From NCBI GenBank assembly GCA_015680905.1, contig CM027385.1:79939501-80003500 (forward strand): a DNA stretch of 64,000 nucleotides. Reading direction: 5' to 3'. Below, piece after piece: positions 1-12,582 of the stretch. How positions within the stretch are numbered: the first letter of the stretch is position 1; the number at the start of each line of letters is the position of its first letter. This DNA is from Coptis chinensis. Taxonomy: Eukaryota; Streptophyta; Magnoliopsida; Ranunculales; Ranunculaceae. Position numbers and translations under genes: made by a program. Under the pieces are notes generated by a model, which was not told the DNA's origin, did no database searches, and saw only the letters and a list, made by a program, of their open reading frames with translations.

Positions 1-900
1 AAACCTAATGCTTACAAAGAAGTTATTTTTCTCAAAGAAGATAGAGCACGCAAGTAATTTAATTATGAAAGGCAGAAGTCAGATAAGGTTATTTGGGTAA
101 CCAACTGAATAGAGAAATGCTTAAATCAGGAATGAACTTAGCCACATCTATAAAAGGCTACGATTATGAAAGGGTGGAATTGCAACAACATGTATAGCGT
201 CCAGTGCATAATTACAAAGTAAAGCAACTATTTCCCAGGACAGCACGACGCCTACAATAGTTTAGGAGTTATCAAAATGACATACCTTCAACAATACATT
301 GATGCGAGGTATATCGACAGTGTTCATCAAAGACAATAGAAAAAAGCATACGGGGATCTATTATGTTCAGTTCCATATAACCATAACATGTGACAAAGTA
401 ACCAATTGATGGTTGCTTGAGTAGCAACATTTTGGGGTGTTCATCCTTTTAGCATAAGTATGTTCCCACATTATGGACATCCTGCATTCATAATTTAACA
501 TGAACAAATTTCTAGAGTAAGAGAAACAGGAGAATTAAGTTGTGAATGATTACAGAATATATAAAAAAAACAGATGGACTAACCATAATGGTCTGCGCAA
601 AAGAAACAAAACGTGTTTAGAGGCATTACCTTTGCCTTAACGGTTAAACCATACTGTAGGAGTTCTTAATTCTGAGAGGAGAAATTAGTCTATGGTATGA
701 AAAAACAGTGAAACAATATATGACTGTGTATACATTGGTGTTGGCGTCAAATCACGAACAATGCTCTTTCATGTGTCCTTTAGAACCGAGGTTTGCAATG
801 GTGAGTGAGAATCCTCTGCTGCTTTTGATTCTAGATGACCCATGTTAGTTAAAGTAGAGGCAAAGAGCTTCTCCATTTTCGACCGCGCTCTACATGCACG
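1..900. other. No confident gene; AT-rich flank
   Basis: I see no complete gene, RNA gene or terminal-repeat structure here. The minus-strand reading frame of the exon-like stretch at 901-1131 stays open beyond its stop codon for about another 45 codons (down to about 770), with ordinary-looking amino-acid composition. That frame may therefore once have been longer. The rest reads as AT-rich non-coding DNA. Confidence 0.5.
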
Positions 901-1475
901 CTACACCAATGCCTTCCGAGTAGGTAGCACAGCTAGAGTGGTATGATTGTTCAAATTAGATGAAGATTGGCCACCTTGAGCGTTGGGCGAAGATATGACT
1001 CTAGCCTTATCCCTTCGAGCACATCGTGAGATGGTGCGACGAGATGGTGCTAGAGGAACAATACTCATAGGAAGCTGACGATGAGGCTGGACTTGAGTTG
1101 TCTGAGTGTGGTTGACTGGAGCCCCCGAAATCTATTTGCAATATTTTAACACAATTAATTATAAGTAGTTGATATGGTGACATACACATGCAGATAAAAA
1201 AAACACATTGTACTGAAACTCACTCGACATTTCAATGGTAAATATTTGCATAGTCTATGCTCGTGTTGCTTGCAGACCCATTTTTTTTTTTAACTTGTAA
1301 GACTAAAGGGAATATAGCTGGGTGTGGAAAATACTCTACACACCTGGGTGTCATTAATAGCTTGAGGTCGGATTTGCAAATCCAATCTTCGACACTCCCT
1401 TGGTATGTCCATGGATCTCTTCCAGCTTAACTTGCCAAAAACAAATCTTTTCCACCCAAGTTCAATGAGTTGGAC
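901..1475 (-). CDS. Exon-like stretches of an unrecognised gene
   Basis: Two minus-strand stretches look like exons. One runs from about 1475 to 1344: it follows a TTTACTTTAG acceptor-like site, encodes a basic peptide containing MDIPRECRRLDLQIRPQ and ends at CAG before GTGTGT. The other runs from 1131 to 901: it follows GCAAATAG, encodes 76 residues rich in Ser, Gln and Arg (includes APSRRTISRCARRDK) and ends in TAG. A possible small linking exon near 1276-1231 has a poor acceptor. I recognise no domain. It could be the 3' end of a host gene or of a transposon protein. No start codon or upstream exons were found, so it may be partial or dead. Confidence 0.25.
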
Positions 1476-2490
1476 TAAAGTAAAAGAGAACAACCGGCCT
1501 AAATTAGCATGTGTGTGTAAGTGATTTAGTTAAGCTAATTGATATATCCAACTTAACCTAATAGTCTGATATTATACATAAATAGTCCTCGTTCTTTGTT
1601 TTTGAAGGCCGGCAAAATTTGGATATGTCATCCCAAGGTTACTTACTTCTCTTTTATGCAGTTTCATGAGCAAAGAGATCATGTAGCAGTAACAGCAGAC
1701 TTTGCTTAACAACTTCTCAATTTATTTGTTTTTACCTTTTAGACAACTGACTTTTCAAGTATTAACATAAATTGTCAAAGATTTTATTAAAAACATTTCA
1801 TGTACTAAATTTGAGTTTAATTACATGATTTATATAGATAAAAATAATTTGAGACCTAGGAACAGAAGCAATGATGTTTGGAAAGAGAGAACAGAACAAT
1901 TAACTAACCTTAGTATGAAGTTAACAAAATTGCATAACGATTCATGTCATACTGCTATAGAAAAATAATTGGTGTAACTAACCTCACACAGTCAAAGAAA
2001 GCTCTACCGGTCCTAGAACAGTAGTTGATTATGCAATTATGACTATTCCTTCTTCTTCAACTTCAACAGCTCCGACTCACCATGAATGCTACACGAAAAT
2101 TATCCAATGAATCAAGAAATATGAAAATAGAAACCCAGTGAATGAAAATCAATTATAGATAGTGTAATTATAGATACCTATTTTGTAATGATTTGCTACA
2201 TCCTTTTGCTCTTCCATAATTTCATTCATAGCAAAACAGCGTAATCTAATCAAAAGTAGTTATTAGTGTCAAAACAGTAAAAAGTATATATAAAATGCAA
2301 ATTAGTAGATGGTACGGTGTAACAAAGCAACTTGAACATAATGATAGAACTCCAATTAAGCTCTCCTACAATGTCTTTCACGTCCATGTAAATTACAAAT
2401 TACAACTTCTACCAACGCCGCTCACAGTCAGGTGGAGTGGAGCAAGAGAAACATTGGGTACTCTTCCTTCATCGATGTGGGGATAGAGCC
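1476..2490. other. No recognisable feature
   Basis: AT-rich sequence with short open frames only. I see no splice-bounded exon, terminal repeat or RNA gene. Confidence 0.4.
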
Positions 2491-2504
2491 AGAAGTGAGG
2501 CTTT

Positions 2505-2687
2505 TTGTCATCGTCAATTTCCATTATCATTGACAGGTGCTACTCTTACATGAATGACTTACACCATAAAACCATTCCTACTTGGGATGCTATGGTCACA
2601 ACATTTCTAAGAAGATTCTTCTATAGAGATTTTTTAGAAGGGAACCACGGAAGAATTCAGATTAGAAATGTTGAATCCCTTCAATAA
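2505..2687 (+). mobile_element. LTR-retrotransposon gag relic
   Basis: A 60-residue open stretch contains TIPTWDAMVTTFLRRFF, which resembles the conserved core of plant LTR-retrotransposon Gag (the 'TWDxMxxxFLxRFF' region). No LTRs, primer-binding site or pol sequence are visible around it. This is a short isolated fossil fragment of unresolved family. The similarity is from memory of the family pattern, so confidence is limited. Confidence 0.4.
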
Positions 2688-2699
2688 AACTACACTCTG

Positions 2700-3006
2700 T
2701 TTTATTGGTACTGGCGGCGTATTTACCATTCATGAGACGCAAATCACGTTTTAAAAAGGTAGAGGAGAAACCAAAGACCTAATCACTGCACCCTTTTACG
2801 ATCCCCTTTGAAATAAGGTTCAACGGAAACTCGAACAAAATTGAAACCATGGCTTAACTTTGAAACCTACCCAATGATATAACAATAATAAAAGAAGCAA
2901 CATAAACACTAAACAGAAATAACATGTCATTGAGCCATACCGTTTAATGGAGTTGGTCATAAAACTTCCCTCCCTTATATATTGATATAAGGAACGGAGA
3001 GAACGA
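2700..3006. other. No recognisable feature
   Basis: Non-coding AT-rich DNA between the gag relic and the 3007-3215 repeat. Nothing supportable was seen. Confidence 0.4.
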
Positions 3007-3215
3007 ACGGTTTATTTTTTTTTTAATTGGGAAACCACGAAATGGTGTCTCTGTTTTTACAAAGACGTTGAGTTTTATAGTCCGGAGGATGCTTTAAATT
3101 ACCGATTAATTTTCCGTGTTTTTTATTCCTTTTTTGTTGAATGACAAATTTACCCTTGTACATAAGTTTTGTGAAACATTTCTTTTGAGTATAATTCCAT
3201 GATTTACTTAGGTAA
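3007..3215 (+). repeat. Direct repeat copy 1 (with 18758-18960)
   Basis: About 200 bp matches 18758-18960 in the same orientation. The best-conserved part contains AATTGGGAAACC, followed by AAGACGTTGAGTTTTATAGT and GGAGGATGCTTTAA; the rest is looser. The right-hand copy lies just upstream of the LKR/SDH pseudogene start, so this may be a duplicated promoter fragment or a small dispersed repeat. No inverted ends or target duplication were identified. Confidence 0.6.
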
Positions 3216-3830
3216 AAGATGTCCCATTCGACAGGGAATTAGTGTTGTGTGCAATAACTACGACTGCAAAATACTAAGGAAGCCTTAAGTCACACAGGAG
3301 AAAATCGTCTTAAGCCTTGAAGTGACTTACCCATGCATATCTATTGACTTACCCGTACATTTCAATACCATAATGGGTGCTGTTTGCTCCTTCTTTTGAA
3401 AGGAATGTATCTCATTATGTGCTTTAGTCAAACACCTATGAGGCAGATTACTAAGGATGATTGGGTATTACACAAATTCAATCCGGAGACATCTATTGTA
3501 CAATAAAATGGAAATGAATGAAAAAATGTATATTTAGATTGGCTTGAGAATACCTTCAACAGAAAAGCTCATCGGAATGATTGAACGCTATCCAAAGTTT
3601 ATATTTATTTCCATCTTTGTATCACGTTAACAAACACTAAATTTTAAAAGGAGGATTAATTAAAAATGGTAATATTAAAGAAAATGGTAATAGATAAAGA
3701 ACTTAAAAATTAAAATGACTAACTTACCACTTGATGTCGCCTCTTTCGAAGAAGAACGGTGTGCAATTCATAAATTCAAACATTCGAAAGTATTAAATTC
3801 AATTCCAATAGAAGAAAAGAAAAGACAAAC
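3216..3830. other. No clear gene; downstream of LKR/SDH exon 4
   Basis: If the LKR/SDH pseudogene were longer, its next exons would lie here on the minus strand. One splice-bounded stretch near 3735-3765 ends at a GTAAGT donor, but its peptide does not resemble LKR/SDH. The rest is AT-rich and unassigned. Confidence 0.35.
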
Positions 3831-4073
3831 CTGGCGGATGATCGAAGTTAAGGAATTATAAGAATGGAAGTCAAAATTTCAGTAGTACATCAATACCATT
3901 TCCTGATCTTGTGAATATAAAGACAAAAGGACAGATTCCAGATGGCAGTCCTAGCGTGGTTATCTCTTCAAAGAACAACAATCAATCGCAGCTTTTGCGA
4001 AGCTTGAGAAAGGAAACATATAAGATGCTCCCAAAGGAGAGGAAAGGTGTTGAATATCCAAGACTTAGATAAC
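3831..4073 (-). pseudogene. LKR/SDH: LKR/SDH pseudogene, exon 4
   Basis: Reading minus from 4073, after a TTTCAG acceptor, the sequence encodes the LKR/SDH stretch LSLGYSTPFLS, then in a shifted frame GLPSGICPFVFIFTRSGN. This is the start of the lysine-ketoglutarate reductase region that normally follows the 'DFLHGLGQR' exon. Joining the exon 3 donor (C before GTAGGT, 18010) to this acceptor gives R-Y-L-S-L-G in frame, so this is the continuation of the gene at 18010-18610. The frame shifts at least once (an extra G in the SFGAS region), and the exon's 3' half is poorly conserved before a CAG/GTTTGT donor. No later LKR/SDH exons are recognisable. It is a broken host-gene copy. Confidence 0.75.
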
Positions 4074-4277
4074 CTGAAATTTAATAGTAGAAAAGATTCA
4101 CGCTCTTATCATTCTAACATACAAAGTTACACAACACAACAATCAGAAACATTAAGAAAACAGGGTTACTGAATGACTACCAATAGATTGTCGAGTGGAC
4201 TATACTTTTAATAGTAATGTATATCGATATGTTCCGCCACACATCAATAGAAGAGTTTTTATTAATATTAGAAGTAT
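4074..4277 (-). pseudogene. LKR/SDH intron 3, left part
   Basis: Non-coding AT-rich sequence between the exon 4 acceptor and the retrotransposon. Together with 17741-18009 it would have formed an intron of about 470 bp before the insertion. Confidence 0.6.
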
Positions 4278-4282
4278 ATATG

Positions 4283-5295
4283 TGTGTGTGCATATTTTAG
4301 CAAATAGATATGTAGCACGTGGTAGCATCTTCGTAAAGCTCGGATATGGTCTTGGTGTGGGTAGAAAGTACCAGAACACACTTCAAGTCCAAATCGTCTT
4401 ACTTCCTAGATTCGGAAGTGAAATAAGAAGAGGAGGTTCGGAATTGGTTGGAATAGGCTCGGAGAACTAGAGGTTCGGAACCGGTTGGAGTAGTAGGCTC
4501 GGAGAACTGGAGGTTCGGTGTGTGCATATTTTAGCAAATAGATATGTAGCACGTGGTAGCATCTTCGTAAGGCTCGGATATGGTCTTGGTGTGGGTAGAA
4601 AGTACCAGAACACACTTCAAGTCCAAATCGTCTTACTTCCTAGATTCGGAAGTGAAATAAGAAGAGGAGGTTCGGAATTGGTTGGAATAGGCTCGGAGAA
4701 CTAGAGGTTCGGAACCGGTTGGAGTAATAGGCTCGGAGAACTAGAGGTTCGGAACCGGTTGGAGTAGTAGGCTCGGAGAACTGGAGGTTCGGATCTAGTT
4801 CGAGTTGTAGGCTCGGAGAACCAACTCCTGACTAGGAACTCCAAATCCGGAACTACTAAGTTTGAAACTCCAACTCCCAATCCGAACCTAAAACATGTTT
4901 TTCTGTTGTTTAAGTCAATAAAGGAGACCTATTTGACTTGGGAAACATGGGGCTTCTAGAAGAGTCAAGATGAGACTTAACAAGAGACAGTCTCCTAGTT
5001 AAACACTAATTGGGAAACCTCATCTATTCATCAAGATGATACTTAACAAGAGACGGTCTCCTAGTTAAACACTAATTGGGAAACCTCATCTATTCTTATA
5101 AATAGAATAGTTGAACTACGCTTTGAGTTTGATTCCGATACACAGGATACGTAGGCAACCATTAAAGAACGTGGTTCAACTCATCATCTTCTAAATCTCT
5201 TCTTCTTCTTGATTCAATACTTCAATACTTCTAGTTGTTCTTTGATCATCAACAAAATATTTGTGTTTCTTGATTAGGAAAAATCATCACACAAT
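4283..5295 (+). repeat. 5' LTR of Tat element
   Basis: It starts TGTGTGTGCATATTT and ends CATCACACA, the TG...CA form. It carries an internal tandem duplication: the block starting GTGTGTGCATATTTTAGC at 4284 recurs at 4518 (period 234 bp), followed by several shorter repeats built on a GGCTCGGAGAAC / AGGTTCGGAACC theme (about 4430-4820). The R/U5 side contains TATAAATAGAATAG near 5097, a plausible TATA box for element transcription. Confidence 0.9.
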
Positions 5296-5297
5296 TG

Positions 5298-5316
5298 GCG
5301 CCGTCTGTGGGAAACT
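5298..5316 (+). other. Primer-binding site of Tat element
   Basis: TGGCGCCGTCTGTGGGAAA begins two bases after the 5' LTR, the position expected for the tRNA primer site. A TGGCGCC start is common in plant Ty3/gypsy elements. I do not assign the primer tRNA. Confidence 0.8.
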
Positions 5317-5446
5317 ATACAGAATTGATTTGATTTCTTGGTCGAAATTTTTTCAGTTCTAGGTTTTCCTACCCATCAATTTTTTTTTTTTGGGTTGGTT
5401 GTTCTTTAAAAAAATATATATATTTTCTTCACTTTGATCCAAAATC

Positions 5447-7200
5447 ATGGTTACTACAAGAGCCAATGCGAATCAAAGTAACGAGGGGAATAACGAGATC
5501 AATAACCCACATGTTACTTCTCAAAGACAATCTGAACGTAGAGGAGATCGTCGTTTTGGACAGGGTCGTGAAGAAAATGAGCCTAACAACGATACTCCCC
5601 AATCTGCCATAACCAACCAAGCCATCATGGATGCTGTGATGGCCGAACGTGGTCGACAGGAGGCTCGTTTGCGTTTCTTACAAGACTACTACCGCACGCA
5701 GGAGGGTCGTTCACCTCCAAGAGTGATGCCTACTGATGGAAACGCTGAGGGGCAGTTCCGTCCACCGAGTCTCGACCCTGGTGAGGGTTACGTCCCTACA
5801 CCTTATATACCTTACTTCACTGGGTATCATAGCGACCAACTAGATTCGATTATAATCCAGAATTGGATCCCACCCAACACTCGAGCTCACACGGAACTGA
5901 CTTCTCTTGGTATTCAAGTTCTCAAGGTACGAGGGATGGACGTCCGAATGTGTTTGCTCGGAATCCACAACTATTAAGGTCAACCTCGGCACGAAGAAGA
6001 CTTTCAGTTTCAAGGGAACCTTCATTGCCTCGGAATCCCTCAGTTCCCCGATCCAGTTTTGCAAACTCCTCCACTCGATCTCGAGAACCGGAACCACGTT
6101 ATCATCAAGATGAGAACTATGAGAGTCTAGGTCTGAGGTACAACAATGAGAGAACTCAAATTCATGAACCGACTACTCTTGCACAACTCAAGGCGCAAAT
6201 ACTAGAGGAACTACGAGGTTCAAAACCAACTAAGATGGATGAGTCAGTTGTTCGGTCAGCAATCGAGGGTGACATTGGAACCCCTTTTTCACGACATGTT
6301 ATGAGTGGATACATCCCCCATGATTATAAACCACCGAAGTTCTCTAAATTTAATGGCAAAGGAGATCCAGTCTCTCATGTGCTAGGTTATCGCTGCTAAT
6401 GGTGGGTCTTTCTCACGAAAAGATCATTATTTGTGTCGGTATTTTGCTTCAAGTTTGACCGGACTTCGGCACTCATCCGGTACACGGCTACCCAGGGCAT
6501 TCATGAGTTTAAGGTGCTATCCATCAATTTCATTGCGAATTTCAGTTGCAACCTAATTCTACATTAAAACCGGCCGATGCAATCGCTTTGATATGAAAAT
6601 CCGAAAGGACGAAAAGTGTCGTGGATTTCACCAAAAGATTTAACGAGGTTCAATTGCATGTTGACAACGCTGATGAGACCCTCGCCATTGTGGCCTTTAG
6701 AAAAGGATTAGATCCCGCCACGGTCTATACACGCCTTTGAAGAAAAAGAAGCCTACAAACATGACAGAGTTGCGTGCTCGGATTGATAAGTATCTTGCGA
6801 AACCGAAGAAGACCTATTGACGGGGACTCTTCTCATAAAGAGTGATAACCAGTGTCACCTCCCTCTGTTGGTAGGAGTTCTGATAGTCATAGGAAGTCCG
6901 AGGAACCACAATGGACCACAAGTCGGTCGACAGAATTCTATCCGATAAGTCCAAGAGGCAAAAGGTTAGTGACACGTCGAAGTGAGCAACTACCCCTGGA
7001 TAGGGACTTTACCACTTTAACTCATCCTTACGAGGACATCTTCGATGCCATCAAGAACAAGAACATGTTAAAGAACCCTACAAAGATGAAACCCGGTGCT
7101 ATTGGAGCTAGGAATACAACGATATCTTGTAAGTTCCATAAACAGGCGGGTCATGGAACTAAGAATTGTAGGTCTCTTAAACATGGAATTCGGATCTCGT
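5447..7200 (+). pseudogene. Tat element gag region
   Basis: The leader after the primer-binding site ends at an ATG (5447) opening MVTTRANANQ. Downstream is a Gag core signature (PPKFSKFNGKGDP, about 6330) and, towards the end, a basic stretch with a zinc-knuckle-like CKFHKQAGHGTKNC (about 7130). These are structural capsid/nucleocapsid parts of a Ty3/gypsy element. The region is decayed. Confidence 0.8.
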
Positions 7201-7594
7201 AGAGCCGAGGGTTACTAGATGAATATAAGGGTACTATTCGATTCAGAATACTACCGCAATTCGACACCAATGTACACAATGCAGACAGAACGGATAAGGT
7301 AGTAATTCACACGATCGCCGGGGCAATTCTAAACGCCATTTGAAGAGTTGAGTAGAGGGCAAAGGTACCGGAAAGACAGCGAAGCATTTATGAGCATTAA
7401 CAATGTCACTTCCAAACCCGACCAAAGGAATATAACTCCGCGGTTGTTTTCACCGATGACGACGCAAAGGGTTTTCTTTCCACACTTTCGGATCGTTGGT
7501 TCTATCCTTAGAAGTTCTTTGGGTGTGATATGCATAGGATCCTCATCGACCACGGAGTTCCGCAGATATACTTTACTATCATGCTTTCAAACAA

Positions 7595-8990
7595 ATGCCG
7601 ATTCTAGAAACGGAACTTCATCCCGTGAAATCTTCTTTGTATGGATTTAATGGTGACATGGCCGATGCAGTAGGAGAGATTGAATTGACAGTCAAAGTTG
7701 CTGACGTCGCTCTAAATGTCAACTTCACGATTGTCAGGGGAGTTACGCAATATAATGCTATTCTTGGTAGGAGTTGGCTTCATCGCTTGAAAGCAGTTCC
7801 AAGTACTTACCACCAAACCTTGAAGTTCCCTCACCAAGGCAATATCGTGGTGATCAAAGGAGATCAACAAGCTTCCAAGAGATGCTATGCAGCTCTTCTA
7901 AAAAAAATGGTTCGTGAACTGCCCAATAACATCGGGGCAGGTTTGGTACCGCCAAATAGCAATTACGAGCGAGTCTCCTCTCAAGACATAGTGTTGGCAC
8001 CTTTGGATATAATTCCATTAAATTCTATACGGCCGGATGAGAGGAGGACTCCCCAACATTAGAACCAGCTTAATGACGGTCGACATAGGAGATGGTTCCG
8101 AACCTCGACGAGTCTCAATTGGCACCATGTTGGACCCGAAGACTAGAGAAGAGTTGATAAATTTCTTACAAGAATTCCAAGATGTATTTGCTTGGAGTTA
8201 TGAGGATATGCCTGGAATTGATCCCTCCGTCGCCGCCATAAGCTCAATTTGGATCCTAACGTCGTGCGGTTAAGCGAAACTCCAAAGATGGGTCCCGAAC
8301 GCATCGAGGCTATCGACAAAGAGGTGGATAAATTGCTTAAGGCTAAGTACATACTGAAAGATCACATACCCTACTTGGATCTCTAACGTTGTAGCTGTTA
8401 AGAAAAGAATGGGAACCGCGAACGTGTGGTGTCGATTATAATGGATGTGAACAAGCACGTAGTGAAGAAGGATTGTTTTCCTTTCCTCGTATTGACACAT
8501 TGGTCGATGCCACCGCAGGACATGAGATCTTCTCTTTACGTGACGGATTTTCGGGTTACAACCGATACTCATGTACCCTCCCCGATCAAGAGCATACTAC
8601 TTTCATCACGCACCGCGGGAACATATTGTTATCGGGTTATGCCTTTTGGTTTAAAAATGCGGGGCAACGCATCAACGCTTTGTCACAACGATGTTCAAAG
8701 ATCATATCGGTGATTTTGTCGAAGTCTATGTTGACGACCTCCCCGATCAAAAGTAAAATGTAAGTCCGATCATCTTGTACACCTTCGTCGTCTTTCCGAT
8801 CCCGAGGAAGTATCGAATGAAACTTAACCCAACTAAATGTACCTTCGTGTTACCTCCGGAAATTCTTAGGACATCCGGGTTACTAAACGTGGAATTGAAG
8901 CTAACCCGGACCGGATCAAAGCTATTCTTGATATGCCTTCTCAAGGTCTCCGAAAAGAGGTACAACGGTTGGTCAAGTCTTGCCGCGACT
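7595..8990 (+). pseudogene. Tat element protease and reverse transcriptase remnants
   Basis: The protease-end signature AILGRSWLHRLKAVPSTYHQ (about 7760-7815) and GDQQASKRCY are typical of Tat-lineage pol. Reverse-transcriptase remnants follow, including DVFAWSYEDMPGID (about 8180) and LNPTKCTF (about 8825). The frame is broken repeatedly, so this is a fossil. Confidence 0.85.
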
Positions 8991-9099
8991 TAACGAGGTT
9001 CATTAGTAGAAGTTCGATAAGTGTCGTGTCCTACAGTACAAGTTACTAAGGAAGAATATAATGCTTTGATTGGACCGTGAATGTGAGATGGCTTTTAAG

Positions 9100-10148
9100 G
9101 ACTTAAAAATTATTTGTCCTCCCCTCCCGTGCTCACTACCCCGAAGCAAGGAGACGTTTTAGGGTTATACTTAGCCTCTTCCGAGCATGGCATCAGCACC
9201 AGATTAGTACCTAATTGATGAGAGGAATATCGAAAAGCCCGCCTACTTTGTTAGTAGAGCCCTCCGGATGCCAAAACACGATATCCGAAGATTGAGAGAA
9301 TAGCTCTAGCTCTAATCTTTGTCGGCGAGAAGCTACGACCATACTTCCAAGCACACACCATCGAGTCATCACCGAGTATCCTTTGAAGTCGGTCTTGGCA
9401 AGACCAGAGATAGGGCGGACGCCTCTTGAAATGGTCCATTCAATTAGGGGAATTTGACATTATTTATGTGCCGAGAATTTCGAGAAGGGGCAAGCTTTGG
9501 CTGAGTTCTTGATTGATTTTCCTCTAGATACCTCGGCACCGCAACGGTAGCAGATTCGAAAAGTCACCTCCTGCTTTTATGGAGTTAGATCGAACCTAAC
9601 TCACTTCCTCATAGTCGTTTCGACCTTGGAGTCATATCCCAGTTGGAAGTTGTTCGTAGATGGATCTTCCAATGACCAAGGAGCGAGGTATTGGTGCGGT
9701 ACTCTTGACTCCGTGATAACACTAAGTTAGAAAAATCGGTGCATTTAGGGTTCAAGGCATCTAACAACGAAAACCGAGTAAAGCTATGCTAAGCGGGATT
9801 GTCTATGACATTAAACTTAGAGTCGACATCTCACAAGATTCAAATGACTCTCAATTAGTTGTGCAACAGATTGAGGGTGGTTACGAAGCTCGAGACCCTC
9901 GTATGGCTCAATACTTGGAGTTGGTTAGATCTCTTACTTCTCATTTTGAAGATCTAAATTTCATTAATTTGCCTAGACCGACAAAATGGCATGCCGATTC
10001 ACTTGCCTACTTAGCTTCTTTGCTTGGGGATATTGAAGCTCGTTCCATTCCCGTCGAATATCAGTCAGTGCCTAGTATTGAAAAAGAATTAGTTTGTCTT
10101 GTGGCTCCAATTTTGCGAGCTCCAGTGGGGACCTGGATGGATCCGTGA
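9100..10148 (+). pseudogene. Tat element RNase H remnants
   Basis: An RNase H-type domain is seen in the 9786-10148 segment: DSQLVVQQIEGGYEARD, then a basic/acidic tail with ADSLAYLASL. This is the common 'DSQLVVNQ...AD.LA.LAS' pattern of plant Ty3/gypsy. The preceding connection region is decayed. Confidence 0.8.
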
Positions 10149-10164
10149 CGTTCTTATCTTTTAG

Positions 10165-11333
10165 ATGGCACTCTTCCGCGCAGAAGAGACGTATACGAAG
10201 TTGTTAGCCAAAGTGGGACGTTATTTACTTGTTGGTGAGAACTTGTATAAGAAGTCTTACTTAGGACCTCACCTGCGATGTGTTACTCATGCCGAGGCTC
10301 ATACTTTACTTGAAGAGATACACTCGGGCGAATGTGGAAATCATCTCAGGAGGATCTTTGGTACTCAAGATACTCCGGCAGGGTACTTTTGCCTTATATG
10401 CTTAAAGATGCGGACGCTTATGTCCGAAGTGTGATGCTTGCCAAAACATGCTAACTACATCCATGTTCCAGCCGAAGAACTCCATCCTCCGCATCTCCGT
10501 GGCCATTTGCTCAATGGGGAATGGACATTGTTGGTCCTCTACCTATAGCTCCCGGTAACATGAAGTTCCTTTTAGTTGCAATGCATTATTTTACTAAGTG
10601 GATAGAGGCGCCTTTAGCGAATATCGTGGAGGTTGATGTCACGGGTTCATCCGAACAATATCATTTGCGGGTTCGGATTACCTAAAGTCATTCTTTTCTC
10701 GATAATGGGACACAATTTCGGGCACCAAAACACACGCTTTTGCCGAGATTGGGGCATTGTGCAACTTTTCTCTTCTCCTGGATATCCTCAAGGTAACGGT
10801 CGGCGGAAGCCTCTAACCGCGTTATTTTGGATAATTTAAAACGGAAACTTCGTGGAGAGAAGATTATTGGGTTAAAGGAGTTGCCTAAAGTACTTTGGGC
10901 CCACCGAACAACTCCTCGACGCTCGACCGAGAATCACCTTTCACTCTCACTTATGGTACCGGTCGTCCTTCCCTCTCGAGATGAGGGTCACTACCCGTAA
11001 GTCGATTTAGTACTCACCCTCGACAATGAGGAAATTCTTTGTCGAATTGGACTTGTTGGATGAAAAGAGAATCTGCAGACCTTTACGATACGGCATCTTA
11101 TCGCCACACCGGTGAAAAGGTCTTTTGATAAAAGAGTACGACCTCGATCTTTCAAGGAAGGGGATTTGGTCCTCCGTGTGGACCCCGCGCCTAAGAAGTT
11201 AGGAGCTAATTGGGAAGGTCCGTATGTTGTTGATAGGATAGTTGGCAATGGTAGTTACTATCTTAAATCCATGGATGGTGAAGTTTTTGTTAAACCTTGG
11301 AATACTGCAAACTTGCGCAAGTATTTTCAATAG
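10165..11333 (+). pseudogene. Tat element integrase remnants
   Basis: The zinc-finger part is recognisable from VTHAEAHTLLEEIHSGECG (about 10280), the catalytic core from GPLPIAPGNMKFLLVA (about 10535), and the C-terminal GPY/F module from NWEGPYVVDRIVGNGSYYL (about 11210-11265). The coding region ends at TAG 11331-11333. I see no chromodomain, which fits Tat/Athila rather than chromoviruses. Confidence 0.85.
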
Positions 11334-12580
11334 TAGTTATCTTTCTCTTTGTTAGAGTGTTACCCATGGAACACTGCGAATTTCCGCAAGTATTTTTAAT
11401 AAAAGTTATATTTCTCTTTTCAGAGTGTGGTTTCTTTTAATTTATTATTTTTATGTTGGGATACTTTTTGGATGTTGGGTCGAGATCCCATATGTTGGCC
11501 ACACTTGTATCGTAACCTTAAGAAAGCTTTCTTTGGATAATGAGTGAAAGATCTCATATGTTGTTCCATGTGTGTGCTTAAGAAAGTTTACACTTAGCTT
11601 GGATTTTATCTAGCTAAAGCTTAATTCTAATGCCTTATGCTTATAAGTGTCGCTTTTATGCATTAGATATCGATCATTTAAGGACTCTACAGAAAATAAT
11701 ACAGGGGCACACCCTACGCTCCTACAAAGTCTTATTTCTTAACAAAACTAAAGGTTTTTACAGAATTGACACGGGACAAACCCTATTTTCCTACAAAACC
11801 TTGTTTTTCTAAGATTCGAATATGAATTTGTATAAAATATAATTATGTATACATATTTATGCAAATAAGGAGAAAAGAACACCACTTCCTAGCTAGCTCG
11901 AACTTCACGTTTGAACTTGTCCAAGTTCCAAACTCCATTTCCTAGCTAGTCGAAACTCCACGCTCGAAACTCTACTTCTTAACTAGTCCGAACTCCACGC
12001 TCGAACTTGTCCAAGTTCGAATTTCATTTCCTAGCTAGTCGGGAACTCCACGTTGATTGCACGCGATACTTGATTATTTTGAATCAAATTTAGCAAAGTT
12101 TCACTCAAAATAAATACTCAAGTATAGCTAATCAAAATAAAGTCAATTGCTAATAGATAAGTAAATTGCAACTTAATAGCATTTTAAGGATTTACTTATC
12201 GACGTAATCAGTTTCTTCAGAGAGCTACAGCGAAGTTATCGATCAATTCCTCGCCTCATGCACATCCGTCATCATGGTCTTCTTGAACCTACTTCCAAAC
12301 CTTCCCCTCGAAACCTTTGTTGATACTTTTGTGAGGCCAAATCATCCTCTAACTTCTCTTTGAAGTTTGTCAACATCAATCTCAAGATCGGGATATAGGA
12401 CGCCATCATCATGAGGGAGGGTTCCGGATGCCCAAGCTTGATCGAAGTTTCTCACCATATCGCTTTGTCGTACTCTCGTTCAAGAATGTCAAGCACGCCG
12501 ACAAGCGGTGGAGATACCATTCTTGTATGCTTCAGTAACCCACCACATCAACTAGCTCGGTGTAGAATTGCGTTCACCTC
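11334..12580 (+). repeat. Tat element post-integrase spacer with short repeats
   Basis: Non-coding region after integrase. An imperfect duplication of the integrase end (AACTTGCGCAAGTATTTTCAATA / AATTTCCGCAAGTATTTTTAATA) sits at 11310-11403. About 11880-12055 holds three to four imperfect ~60-bp repeats built on CCTAGCTAGTC and GAACTTGTCCAAGTTC. Spacers with repeats are usual in Tat elements. Confidence 0.6.
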
Positions 12581-12582
12581 CT

